DNA of 64,000 nucleotides from Bdellovibrionaceae bacterium UBA2339 (GTDB lineage: Bacteria; Bdellovibrionota; Bdellovibrionia; Bdellovibrionales; JAMPXM01): the NCBI GenBank assembly GCA_002344785.1, contig DDUL01000028.1, forward strand, positions 16,838 to 80,837, given 5' to 3'. Of this stretch, positions 57,149-64,000 are shown piece by piece (positions within the stretch are counted from its first letter, which is position 1; each line of letters begins with the position of its first letter). The translations under genes were made by a program, and so were the position numbers. The notes beneath the pieces are model-generated. The model was given only the letters and a program-made list of their open reading frames with translations. It was not told the origin of the DNA and did not search any database.

Positions 57149-59008
57149 TCAGATATCTTCTTCGAACTCCTGGGCCAAATTCATCAGTCGCGAGAAAAGT
57201 TGTCCCGCTGGCGAGTCTGAAGAAACTGGACGCGTCGTTCGCCGAGCTTGCGGTGCTTGCGCGGCAATCAGCAGCTCCATCGCACGTCGAACTTCATTAT
57301 ACGAGAGGCCGCGGCGTCGAGCCTTGATCAGCTCTTCCACCATATATTCGGAAGCATTGCCCGTGAGTCGATTTTCCAAGTTTTGTTGCTTGGCGCGCTG
57401 CTGCCACTGGCGCAGTCGCGCGGGGCTTGGCGCCGAATCACCCCAGATCTGCCGTAAAAATTCCACATAAGCGTGGCTGAAATCTTCGATCCGCGCCCGC
57501 AAGCCGCCCTTCAACTTAAGATCATATCGCTTGGCGAAGCTCGATCTCATCAACTCCAACACCACTTCGCTGGAAGGCTTCGTCCATCCGGATTTTTGCG
57601 CCACCAACGTCGGCATTTCGCGAAGCACGCGGCGCATGTTGTAGCAGGCCGGGCGATTCACGCCGTCGGGGAGCTTCTTCACGCCACACTTTGATTTGGT
57701 CGTCTCAAGGCGCAGGAAGCTATTATAGAGGCGCTCCACGCGTCGCGGTTCTTTGGCCAAGATCAGTTCGGCCTCGGCCTGCTCGAGTCCCACTTGCAAA
57801 AGAAACTCACGACGAAGTTCGCGGTCGAACTCGCGGTCGTAAACGCGACAAGCTTCGTGATTGACGTACTTCTGCAGCTGCTTCTTGTCGCCACTTTCCA
57901 GGAAGTCCACCAGCTGCGCAAAAACTTGCACCGTCTGACGGGCCTTGCCGCGTTGCTCATTGAGGTTGGTGGAGAAGCGAGTCACGTCGTCGTAGCGATA
58001 TTGATCGTGGCGTAAGCCGAACTGGCGAATTGAGCCGTAGTCGATGATGCCGGCACTCGCCAACACATTGTCGCCGTCCCAGTCCAGCCACGCGAAGATG
58101 TAGCGGCGTTCGAGTCGCGCCGCAAAGCGCGCGAAGCTGATCGCAATCTCCTTAAGCATCATGCGGTAGCGATCCGCGCTGCGCGGATTGAAATTCCAAT
58201 CGCCGTTCTCGGTTTGTCGTTGAATCAAATGCTCAACGCCACGGCGAAGGGCCTCGCGCTCGCCTTGCTTGAGCCAAAGGAAGAGGTGAGCGGGACGAAG
58301 CAAGTTCGGCGCGGCGCGAACGCCTATGCCCACGCCTTTGCCGAGGTCGATGATGGCCAGGACGCGCTCGGTTCCCAAGCCGTTGAGATGGAAGATTTCT
58401 GAAAAAATCGCACTGCCGATCAACTCCGACACATCGGCCAAGCCGCAACCGTACCCGAACTCGCCAGCACCTGTCTTCAGCGGCTTTTGCGCCTCGACGG
58501 CGCCCGGCGCCAGTTGCGTGACACCTGTGCCGCGCGATGAAACATCCCAAACTCGACCGCGGTGTTTGACGCTGCCATTCCAAATCCCGCGCCCATCTCC
58601 GCTTGTGCGTCCTTGTTTGTCCGCATGTTGCAGTTGCAGATAGCGAGTCGCCATATAGGGCTTGGGTTTGAGGAAACGCGCGGGCACCGGCGCACCGAAG
58701 TTCTGATCCCACTCATTGACGATTTGGAGGCTGAAGGTCTCGATGATGATGTCGTGCAATTCGGGAGTCATGACATCGGGAGCTTTGGCGTCGATCAGAC
58801 CCATTTCTCGCGCCAACGCGAAGTTGAACCACGCGACTTGGCCTCGTTCGAGTTTCCGCACGGGATACAGCACGCAGCCTTCGGGCACGGCGTCCTGCCA
58901 AGGGTGATGGCCATCAAGTTTTTGAAAACTTGCCCAGGCGGTGAGCGCACTGCCTTCTCGGCTCGCGTCTTCCATGCTGTTGGTCTTCGCTGCTCGACGT
59001 TTTGACAT
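57149..59008 (-). CDS. Diverged SelO/YdiU-family pseudokinase-like protein
   Basis: The 619-residue protein aligns by eye to SelO, which moves AMP from ATP to proteins. GRTSGDGRGIWNGSV (about 133-147) matches SelO's QLGDGRGILLGE, and VGIGVRAAPNLLRPAHLFLWL matches its RVAPSHLRFGHFEHF. FAWLDWDGDNVLASAGIIDYG (305-325) takes the place of [21 protein letters not shown]. SelO's ATP-site Lys (LKGAG) is Arg here (R159 in SSRGTG), and the NTDN catalytic Asn is D311, while D313, N314 and D323 remain. The enzyme may therefore be altered or inactive. ATG 59008 has AAGTGG upstream. The C-terminal 230 residues are basic and unlike SelO. It lies 93 bases upstream of hldD. Confidence 0.78.
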   Translation of the reverse strand: MSKRRAAKTNSMEDASREGSALTAWASFQKLDGHHPWQDAVPEGCVLYPVRKLERGQVAWFNFALAREMGLIDAKAPDVMTPELHDIIIETFSLQIVNEWDQNFGAPVPARFLKPKPYMATRYLQLQHADKQGRTSGDGRGIWNGSVKHRGRVWDVSSRGTGVTQLAPGAVEAQKPLKTGAGEFGYGCGLADVSELIGSAIFSEIFHLNGLGTERVLAIIDLGKGVGIGVRAAPNLLRPAHLFLWLKQGEREALRRGVEHLIQRQTENGDWNFNPRSADRYRMMLKEIAISFARFAARLERRYIFAWLDWDGDNVLASAGIIDYGSIRQFGLRHDQYRYDDVTRFSTNLNEQRGKARQTVQVFAQLVDFLESGDKKQLQKYVNHEACRVYDREFDRELRREFLLQVGLEQAEAELILAKEPRRVERLYNSFLRLETTKSKCGVKKLPDGVNRPACYNMRRVLREMPTLVAQKSGWTKPSSEVVLELMRSSFAKRYDLKLKGGLRARIEDFSHAYVEFLRQIWGDSAPSPARLRQWQQRAKQQNLENRLTGNASEYMVEELIKARRRGLSYNEVRRAMELLIAAQAPQARRTTRPVSSDSPAGQLFSRLMNLAQEFEEDI

Positions 59009-59145
59009 CCACTTGAATTATCGGACACTTGTGTCTCAACTTGAGAGAGTATCGCAATTCCTCGACGCAAGTCGTGCGACCAAAGTCGACTTCGGCGATA
59101 CTCACAGAGCCTGCAATGCCGTGAAGCCGAAGAAAGGAGAAGAAG

Positions 59146-60234
59146 TTGAGAATCTACTGGCGCGATCGTGCCGACGCTTTTTTCCTTCTTTATCCGATCG
59201 CTTTTCTGGTGATTTCGCTGGTCGGTGTTTGGGTGAGGCCTCCGGGTCGTGGCCTGGATCACGAACTCAAGTTTCTTACAGATGTTTTGTTTTTCAATTC
59301 CGTGCACGCGTCACTGACTCTCTGGGCCTTACTGCTTTTGCCCGCGGCGCGCCCTTGGCGAGCGGCCAAGCAGGAGCGTCCCGCTTGGCTGGGCTTCTGG
59401 CCCAAGGCTTGTCTTCTTATGGCCGTTCTCGCGGCATTCTTCGCGGTGAAACTCGGTTACCTCCAAGTGCCGCGGGAAATCTTCCGACCATTTGATATTG
59501 CCTTCGCCTTCATCGCCCGCGTGATTCCAACACAGCACACGATCTGGCAGGTGCTGGGCCTGTCCATTCTCTTTCATCAAATTCAAAAACGTGAACGTGG
59601 TATGGCCGAGCCCACACCCGCCATCACCGCCCATGATCGCCGTGAAAAAATATATTTCCTGGTCTTTCTCTGTTTGGCGCTGATCCCGCCGCTCGCGGGC
59701 CGAAGCATCGAGATTTGGCAGATTCACGAACTGCAAAGTACGCGTGGCCCTTTGGGCTGGATCATTTCCTGTCTGCTGCTCGGACTGACGGGCCTGCTCG
59801 TTCGGCATCAGTTGCAAAGTCCGCTGGGCGCGGATCCGCGTCGCGCGCTGTATGTGTCGCGCCTCGCAGTGTGGGCGCTCGTGCCGATTTCGCCGTGGGC
59901 TTTCTATGCTGCTGCGGCCGTGCACGGCATTGAGTATGTGTTCGTGATGTGGCGACTGATTCCCGCCGAACAAAGAGTTTGGTCGCGCGCCTTACTTCCA
60001 GGACTTGCGCTCTTCGCCGTCGCGGGAGCCTTGATTCGCTATGCGAGCCACTTGGGCGACGCCTATTCGACCACGCAAATCCCGATGTGGATGGCGGGAG
60101 CCCAAGTGATCGTGCTGACGATTCAATGGATTCACTATCACTTTGATCGGGAACTCTTTCTCATGCGTGATCCCGCAACGCGCGCGTTTACGGGACGACA
60201 ACTCAATCTCTGGTTTGAACCGCGACGCGGCTGA
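59146..60234 (+). CDS. Hypothetical polytopic membrane protein (362 aa)
   Basis: TTG 59146 has AAGGAG 6 bases upstream. About nine hydrophobic segments are predicted by eye, starting with AFFLLYPIAFLVISLVGVW and ending near VIVLTIQWIHYHFDREL. Histidines recur in the membrane regions (VHASLTLW, VIPTQHTIWQ, AAVHGIEYVFVMW, WIHYHFD), which could bind haem, metal or a quinone, though no family is recognised. It diverges from the SelO-like gene (137-base gap) and its 3' end overlaps the ATP-grasp gene by 32 bases on the other strand. Confidence 0.7.
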   Translation: MRIYWRDRADAFFLLYPIAFLVISLVGVWVRPPGRGLDHELKFLTDVLFFNSVHASLTLWALLLLPAARPWRAAKQERPAWLGFWPKACLLMAVLAAFFAVKLGYLQVPREIFRPFDIAFAFIARVIPTQHTIWQVLGLSILFHQIQKRERGMAEPTPAITAHDRREKIYFLVFLCLALIPPLAGRSIEIWQIHELQSTRGPLGWIISCLLLGLTGLLVRHQLQSPLGADPRRALYVSRLAVWALVPISPWAFYAAAAVHGIEYVFVMWRLIPAEQRVWSRALLPGLALFAVAGALIRYASHLGDAYSTTQIPMWMAGAQVIVLTIQWIHYHFDRELFLMRDPATRAFTGRQLNLWFEPRRG

Positions 60235-61396
60235 GATCATCCACCCATTCGATCGACGTGATGCCGCCGCCAGGTGTGGTCGCATTGGTCATCTGCCCTT
60301 GATAGAGGCGCGCCACCGCTAGGCGCAGTTCGTCGCGATAGGCGAAGAAACGCAAATCAAATTTGAACTCGGCTCCATCGACTTGCACGGTGGGTGCGGC
60401 GACGAAATCCTGCACCAACACATCTTGCGCCAACAAATTCTGAAAGGCGCCGCGCGAGATGCTGGCGCCTCGATACACGGACTTGCCACCAAACGCGCGA
60501 CGCGGTTTGAAGATCAACTGCTTGCGCTCGGCCCACAACTCATCTGGCGAAAGCGAAGACGCCTCTCGAGTTCGAAGCAAAAAACTCTGCAACAATGTGC
60601 GCTCGTCCGCCGTCAGCGAGGCCGCAAATTCCGGCTGACTCCAATCCACCAGACGATCTTTGTCCGCCAGCAATCTGTACTCGTGCGGGTGCGGCGTGAT
60701 CACGCAGCTTCTCGCGCGGCAAGCGTTCGCTAGGGCTGCGGATTCGGGCTCTGTAAAATAAAAATCCGTCAAACGATTGTAGACCAGATCCACGGGCCCA
60801 AAATCCTCGCGACCTGTTCGTTTGAGCCACAAAACGCCATCGCGGAATTCAAGTTCTCGGCGATCGGCGATTTCGCACTCCGCGCCTTCGGCGCGAAACG
60901 CTTCTTGGTACAAAAGGAATTCGGCATAGAGTTTCTGCGAGGCCGGGTCGTCGTCGACGATCAGCACGCGGGCGCCTTGGAGCGGGCGGCCCAATTCCGA
61001 GGCGAAGTCGCGCATGAAGTCGTCGCGGTGACAGCGATCGATGTGCCGCTGACAGAGCATCACATCGCCGAGCAAACTCATCGAGGCATTGGTGTTCACT
61101 TCAATGAGGCGCAAGCGGCCTTCCGCATCGAGGTGAAAGTCATAAGACATGAGCACGGACGCGTGACCCGGATCTTCAACCGGCGGCGAGAGCGCCCGCC
61201 ACCTTTCGGCTTGCAAATTGCGCAAGCGGCGAAACGCGAAGCTGACGATTCGCTCCGCGTCCCGCCAAAGATCGCGAGGAAGTTTGAGCGCCACGGGGGC
61301 CACCAAAGTCGGAATCACCAAGCGCGAAAAATCGTGCACGGCTGCCGCCTTTGGGTACTCCTTGGCCAAACGATCTAGAAACTCCTCAAACTTCAT
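60203..61396 (-). CDS. ATP-grasp-like protein
   Basis: The 397-residue protein looks like an ATP-grasp ligase. SYDFHLDAEGRLRLIEVNTNAS resembles the metal-binding end of such a fold, GARVLIVDDDPASQKLYAEFLL begins a preATP-grasp domain, and LIFKPRRAFGGKSVYRGASISRGAFQNLL has the Lys/Gly-rich ATP loop. VQDFVAAPTVQVDGAEFKFDLRFF resembles the following beta strands. The order suggests a relative of glutathionylspermidine or peptide-ligase enzymes, but the substrate is not known. ATG 61396 has GAGGG at a loose spacing. It is 24 bases after the peroxiredoxin gene. Confidence 0.68.
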   Translation of the reverse strand: MKFEEFLDRLAKEYPKAAAVHDFSRLVIPTLVAPVALKLPRDLWRDAERIVSFAFRRLRNLQAERWRALSPPVEDPGHASVLMSYDFHLDAEGRLRLIEVNTNASMSLLGDVMLCQRHIDRCHRDDFMRDFASELGRPLQGARVLIVDDDPASQKLYAEFLLYQEAFRAEGAECEIADRRELEFRDGVLWLKRTGREDFGPVDLVYNRLTDFYFTEPESAALANACRARSCVITPHPHEYRLLADKDRLVDWSQPEFAASLTADERTLLQSFLLRTREASSLSPDELWAERKQLIFKPRRAFGGKSVYRGASISRGAFQNLLAQDVLVQDFVAAPTVQVDGAEFKFDLRFFAYRDELRLAVARLYQGQMTNATTPGGGITSIEWVDDLSRVAVQTRD

Positions 61397-61420
61397 CGCT
61401 CGTCCAATCCCTCATGCCCA

Positions 61421-61948
61421 TCACTTGCCGGGCTTCAAGTGCGCTTGGCCCTTTTTCCAGCCGGCAGCGCAAAGTTCGCCGGATTGCAGGCCCGAGAGGA
61501 CTCGCAAAATTTCTTGGGCGTCGCGACCGACGCTCAAATTGTGAATGCCCATGTACTGCACGCGCTGTTCGGGATCGATGATGAAGGTGCCGCGCGTGGC
61601 GATGCCGCGATCTTCCAGCAGCACGCCGTAGTCGCGCGAGATGCGCTTGGTGGTGTCGGCCAACAACGGATAACCGAGGTTGCCCAGATCATCGCGCAAC
61701 CAGCGCTTGTGCGCATGCTCGGAGTCAATGCTGCAACCCAAAACCACGGCGCCAGCTTGTGTGAAGTCTTTGATGCTGTCGCGGAATTGCGTCAGCTCCG
61801 TCGGGCAAACAAAAGTGAAGTCCAGCGGATAGAAAAACAGCACCACCCACTTGCCCTTGTAGTCGGCCAAGCTCACGGTTTTGAAATCGCCGCCGTCGAC
61901 GACAGCAGTGGTGGTGAAAAGCGGAGCGGGTTGTCCAATCATCGGCAT
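61421..61948 (-). CDS. Typical 2-Cys peroxiredoxin (AhpC/Prx1 class)
   Basis: The 175-residue thiol peroxidase removes hydrogen peroxide and organic peroxides. The peroxidatic C48 lies in FFYPLDFTFVCPTEL and the resolving C160 in LQSGELCAAGWKKGQAHLKPG, as in AhpC-type enzymes that pair between two subunits. I chose ATG 61948 because GAGGAGG lies 6 bases upstream; ATG 61954 would leave no spacing and the frame up to 61993 has no signal. No AhpF reductase is adjacent. It appears cotranscribed with the ATP-grasp gene. Confidence 0.93.
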   Translation of the reverse strand: MPMIGQPAPLFTTTAVVDGGDFKTVSLADYKGKWVVLFFYPLDFTFVCPTELTQFRDSIKDFTQAGAVVLGCSIDSEHAHKRWLRDDLGNLGYPLLADTTKRISRDYGVLLEDRGIATRGTFIIDPEQRVQYMGIHNLSVGRDAQEILRVLSGLQSGELCAAGWKKGQAHLKPGK

Positions 61949-62085
61949 GTGCATCCTCCTCGGGTAATGACTCATCGCGAATCTGCGTTGCAAAGCTCGG
62001 GAATCGACTTCTGGTTGTAAGGGGCGATGCAGTATGCGGCAAGCTCAGTCGACAATGCGTCGAGGCAGGGCTAAAAACTGACGCC

Positions 62086-62886
62086 ATGAAAATCATCACT
62101 TGGAATGTGAACGGCATTCGTGCGGTCGGCAAAAAGGGTTTCCTCCCCTTTGTGGAGCGCGAGCGGCCCGACGCCCTCTGCTTGCAAGAAACCAAGGCGC
62201 ATCCCGACCAGGTTCCACCTGAAATCGCGGCCCCTGCGGGCCTGCAGGGCGTGTGGGCCAGCGCCATCAAAAAGGGCTACTCCGGCGTGGCCACCTTCAC
62301 GCCTGTTGCGCCGCTTGAGCAGCGAGTCGGCATGGGGATCGAGGCCTATGACAACGAAGGCCGCGTGGTGATCACGGATCATCGCGATTTTTTGCTCTAC
62401 AACATCTATTTTCCCAACGGCGGCAGCGGTGAAGAGCGGCACAACTTCAAGCAGAAGTTTTTGGCCGACTTGAATCAGCACCTCAAAGGCGTCTTGAAGA
62501 AACGCGAAGTCGTATTGGTCGGCGACTACAATGTCGCTTACTTGGACTATGACGTTCATGATCCGGTTCGCCTCAGTAAGATGTCGGGCTTCTTGCCGGA
62601 AGAGCGAGAGTGGTTCAGAAACTTTCTCGCGCTCGGTTTCACCGATGCCTTCCGCCACTTCTATCCCGATCGCAAAGACATCTATTCGTGGTGGGACTAT
62701 CGGACAGGCTCGCGTGCGCTCAATCGCGGCTGGAGGATCGACCACATCTGCGTGTCCAACGGATTGCTGCCGAAACTGAAGGCCTGCGAGATCTTGGATC
62801 AAGTCGAGGGCAGCGATCACTGTCCCATTCGTCTTGAGATTGAGACGACGTCGGACTTTCCGAAAGCGCGTGGAGCCAGCCGATGA
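62086..62886 (+). CDS. xth: Exodeoxyribonuclease III
   Basis: ExoIII is the AP endonuclease and 3'-exonuclease of base-excision repair. The 266-residue protein has all endonuclease/exonuclease/phosphatase blocks: IITWNVNGIRAVGKKG, LCLQETKAHPDQ (metal Glu35), YSGVATFTP, VLVGDYNVAYLDYDVHDP, YSWWDYRTGSRALNRGWRIDHICVS and GSDHCPIRLEI with the catalytic Asp/His pair. ATG 62086 begins directly MKIITWNVNG, the normal start. It overlaps fxsA by 4 bases (ATGA). Confidence 0.95.
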   Translation: MKIITWNVNGIRAVGKKGFLPFVERERPDALCLQETKAHPDQVPPEIAAPAGLQGVWASAIKKGYSGVATFTPVAPLEQRVGMGIEAYDNEGRVVITDHRDFLLYNIYFPNGGSGEERHNFKQKFLADLNQHLKGVLKKREVVLVGDYNVAYLDYDVHDPVRLSKMSGFLPEEREWFRNFLALGFTDAFRHFYPDRKDIYSWWDYRTGSRALNRGWRIDHICVSNGLLPKLKACEILDQVEGSDHCPIRLEIETTSDFPKARGASR

Positions 62887-63407
62887 TACCGCTCGCGTTG
62901 GTACTTTTCCCTGTCGCCGAGATTCTGTTCGGCATCGCCGTGATTCAAAATTGGGGATGGGCCAACGCGATCTTTGCGGGTGTCACTGCGACGATTCTGG
63001 GGATTGGTTTGCTTCGCACGTCGGGAATTCGACTCACCACCAGCGTCATGCAAGCGATGGCCAAGGGTCAGCCTCCTGGCATGGCGGCGCTGCAATCCGC
63101 GCTCGTTGGCCTTGCGGCGATTCTGCTCGTCATGCCCGGTTACATCTCTGATTTCATGGGTCTGATGTTGTTGATTCCGCCGATTCGAGGCTGGGCCGCC
63201 GATCGTTTCATCCGCAGCTTCGAAAAGCGCGCACAAGCCGGCAGCTTCCACATCTACACTTCGGGCGTTGGCAACTTTGATCCAAGCGGCCACCCAACAA
63301 TGGATCCACGCGACGTCACGCCACCCGCCGCCGAGCAGATCATCGACGTCAGCGCGCAGCGCCTCGAGGCGCGAAGCGAAGCCAAAGATCCCGGAAAGTC
63401 GAATTGA
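62883..63407 (+). CDS. fxsA: FxsA family membrane protein
   Basis: The 174-residue protein has three to four hydrophobic segments: LALVLFPVAEILFGIAVI (the E in a membrane segment is typical of FxsA), WANAIFAGVTATILGIGLL and ALVGLAAILLVMPGYISDFMGLMLLIPPIRGW. The PGYISDFMGLMLLIPPIR run is the family signature. FxsA in E. coli affects phage exclusion by F plasmid when present in excess; its basic function is poorly known. A polar C-terminus follows. ATG 62883 overlaps the xth stop, so the two are coupled. Confidence 0.9.
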   Translation: MIPLALVLFPVAEILFGIAVIQNWGWANAIFAGVTATILGIGLLRTSGIRLTTSVMQAMAKGQPPGMAALQSALVGLAAILLVMPGYISDFMGLMLLIPPIRGWAADRFIRSFEKRAQAGSFHIYTSGVGNFDPSGHPTMDPRDVTPPAAEQIIDVSAQRLEARSEAKDPGKSN

Positions 63408-63472
63408 GCCTGGACCTCGGTCCAGCGCGAGCTCGCTCTCAGGCTTCGACGCCAACACTCCGATAAGCAGTC

Positions 63473-63952
63473 ATGCCGAATCTCACATCCATCTTGTTGT
63501 TCACCGCTGTGATCATGAGTGCGGTTGTCGAGGCCAACGCCTCGCAACCTGTTTGTGTCGTCTCGAACAAAGCCAACCTCCGCGCGGCGCCTTCGCCAAC
63601 AGCGCGCCTGAACTGGGTTGTGGGCAAGTACATGCCGCTGGAACTTTTGGAAACCAAAGGACAGTGGGCTCGAGTTCGCGACTTTCGCGGCGTCACGCAC
63701 TGGGTGTTGGCGAAAAATGTTTCCAGCAAAGAATCCTGCGTGGTCGTGAAGGTTCGCACGGCGCCCTTGCGCGAAGGACCCGGCACTGAATTTCCGGCTT
63801 CAAGCTTCCGCGTGGCCGATCGTTACGCTTCATTTCGGCGTTTGGAGTGGAGCGGTGACTGGGTGCGTATCGAAGATGATTATCGCGGAAATTACTGGAC
63901 CAAGGCCGGTAATGTTTGGTTCCCGCTGAAGCGATCGCGCGTGAATTTCTGA
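63473..63952 (+). CDS. Exported protein with two SH3b-like domains
   Basis: The 159-residue protein has a signal peptide (1-24, cleavage near VEANAS). Two bacterial SH3 repeats follow. The first is CVVSNKANLRAAPSPTARLNWVVGKYMPLELLETKGQWARVRDF and the second CVVVKVRTAPLREGPGTEFPAS.FRVADRYASFRRLEWSGDWVRIED. Each begins with a conserved Cys-Val-Val; the two cysteines may pair. Such domains bind peptidoglycan peptides or act as envelope targeting modules. ATG 63473 is the clear start. No catalytic domain is attached, and it lies 65 bases after fxsA. Confidence 0.82.
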   Translation: MPNLTSILLFTAVIMSAVVEANASQPVCVVSNKANLRAAPSPTARLNWVVGKYMPLELLETKGQWARVRDFRGVTHWVLAKNVSSKESCVVVKVRTAPLREGPGTEFPASSFRVADRYASFRRLEWSGDWVRIEDDYRGNYWTKAGNVWFPLKRSRVNF

Positions 63953-64000
63953 TCGCGATGCGGCGCTCTAAAAGCGAACAAATACTGAAAGTCATAGCGG

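Noticed and set aside
1..64000. Whole-window search for CRISPR arrays, insertion sequences, integrases, toxin-antitoxin pairs and restriction systems.
   Set aside because: No regular spacer-repeat pattern, transposase, recombinase or defence nuclease motif was seen; the short tandem repeats are single local cases.

Overview
The window looks like a chromosomal segment of a Gram-negative, GC-rich bacterium. It carries a heptose epimerase (hldD), lipoproteins, a prepilin, exported proteins and many GTG/TTG starts behind strong GGAGG-type ribosome binding sites. The gene mix (HAD-IG 5'-nucleotidase, long aromatic amino acid hydroxylase, HPPD/homogentisate dioxygenase, class A RNase P RNA) would fit a Bdellovibrionota or other former deltaproteobacterial lineage; this is inference from gene content only. 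Genes are packed closely, with many ATGA/GTGA/TTGA overlaps. No CRISPR array, insertion sequence, transposase, integrase or phage gene was seen.

Layout. 1-2.1 kb: the 3' end of rpoD with a strong terminator, then two minus-strand exported proteins. 2.1-2.5 kb: a CAU tRNA followed by a duplicated structured repeat that carries a copy of the tRNA 3' end. 2.6-4.5 kb: an exported vanadium haloperoxidase coupled to an iodotyrosine-deiodinase-like flavoprotein. 4.9-7.8 kb: lipoprotein PBP4 and a rhodanese-fold protein without the catalytic Cys. 7.9-19.5 kb: a surface-polysaccharide-type block of glycosyltransferases (six GT2 proteins, one GT-C membrane protein) and a prepilin-like protein, ending in an RNase HI with a basic tail and a candidate clamp-binding motif. 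20.8-21.3 kb: rnpB. 21.4-25.3 kb: cysteine synthase, serine protease and small exported proteins. 25.6-31.9 kb: a leucine/isovalerate catabolic operon (split methylcrotonyl-CoA carboxylase, methylglutaconyl-CoA hydratase, HMG-CoA lyase). 33.5-38.9 kb: a minus-strand pantothenate/CoA operon (Rossmann-DUF2520 protein, panB, panC, coaBC, coaX, panD). 39.8-43.5 kb: SPFH protein, HAD-IG nucleotidase, rhodanese and TlpA-like thioredoxin. 43.5-49.4 kb: PIF1-like helicase, hppD-hmgA, pilin-like protein and ribD. 49.5-52.2 kb: an AT-richer island of exported or membrane hypothetical genes, including a probably frameshifted HExxH protein. 52.4-59.0 kb: guaD-like deaminase, TrmJ-like methyltransferase, long PhhA, hldD and a diverged SelO pseudokinase. 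59.1-64 kb: membrane protein, ATP-grasp protein, peroxiredoxin, exonuclease III, FxsA and an SH3b protein.

Metabolically the window holds most of Phe to Tyr to homogentisate to maleylacetoacetate (PhhA, HPPD, HmgA), leucine breakdown from methylcrotonyl-CoA to acetoacetate, and most of CoA synthesis from ketoisovalerate and aspartate. In CoA synthesis the usual ketopantoate reductase is not seen, and a Rossmann-DUF2520 protein sits in its place at the head of the operon.
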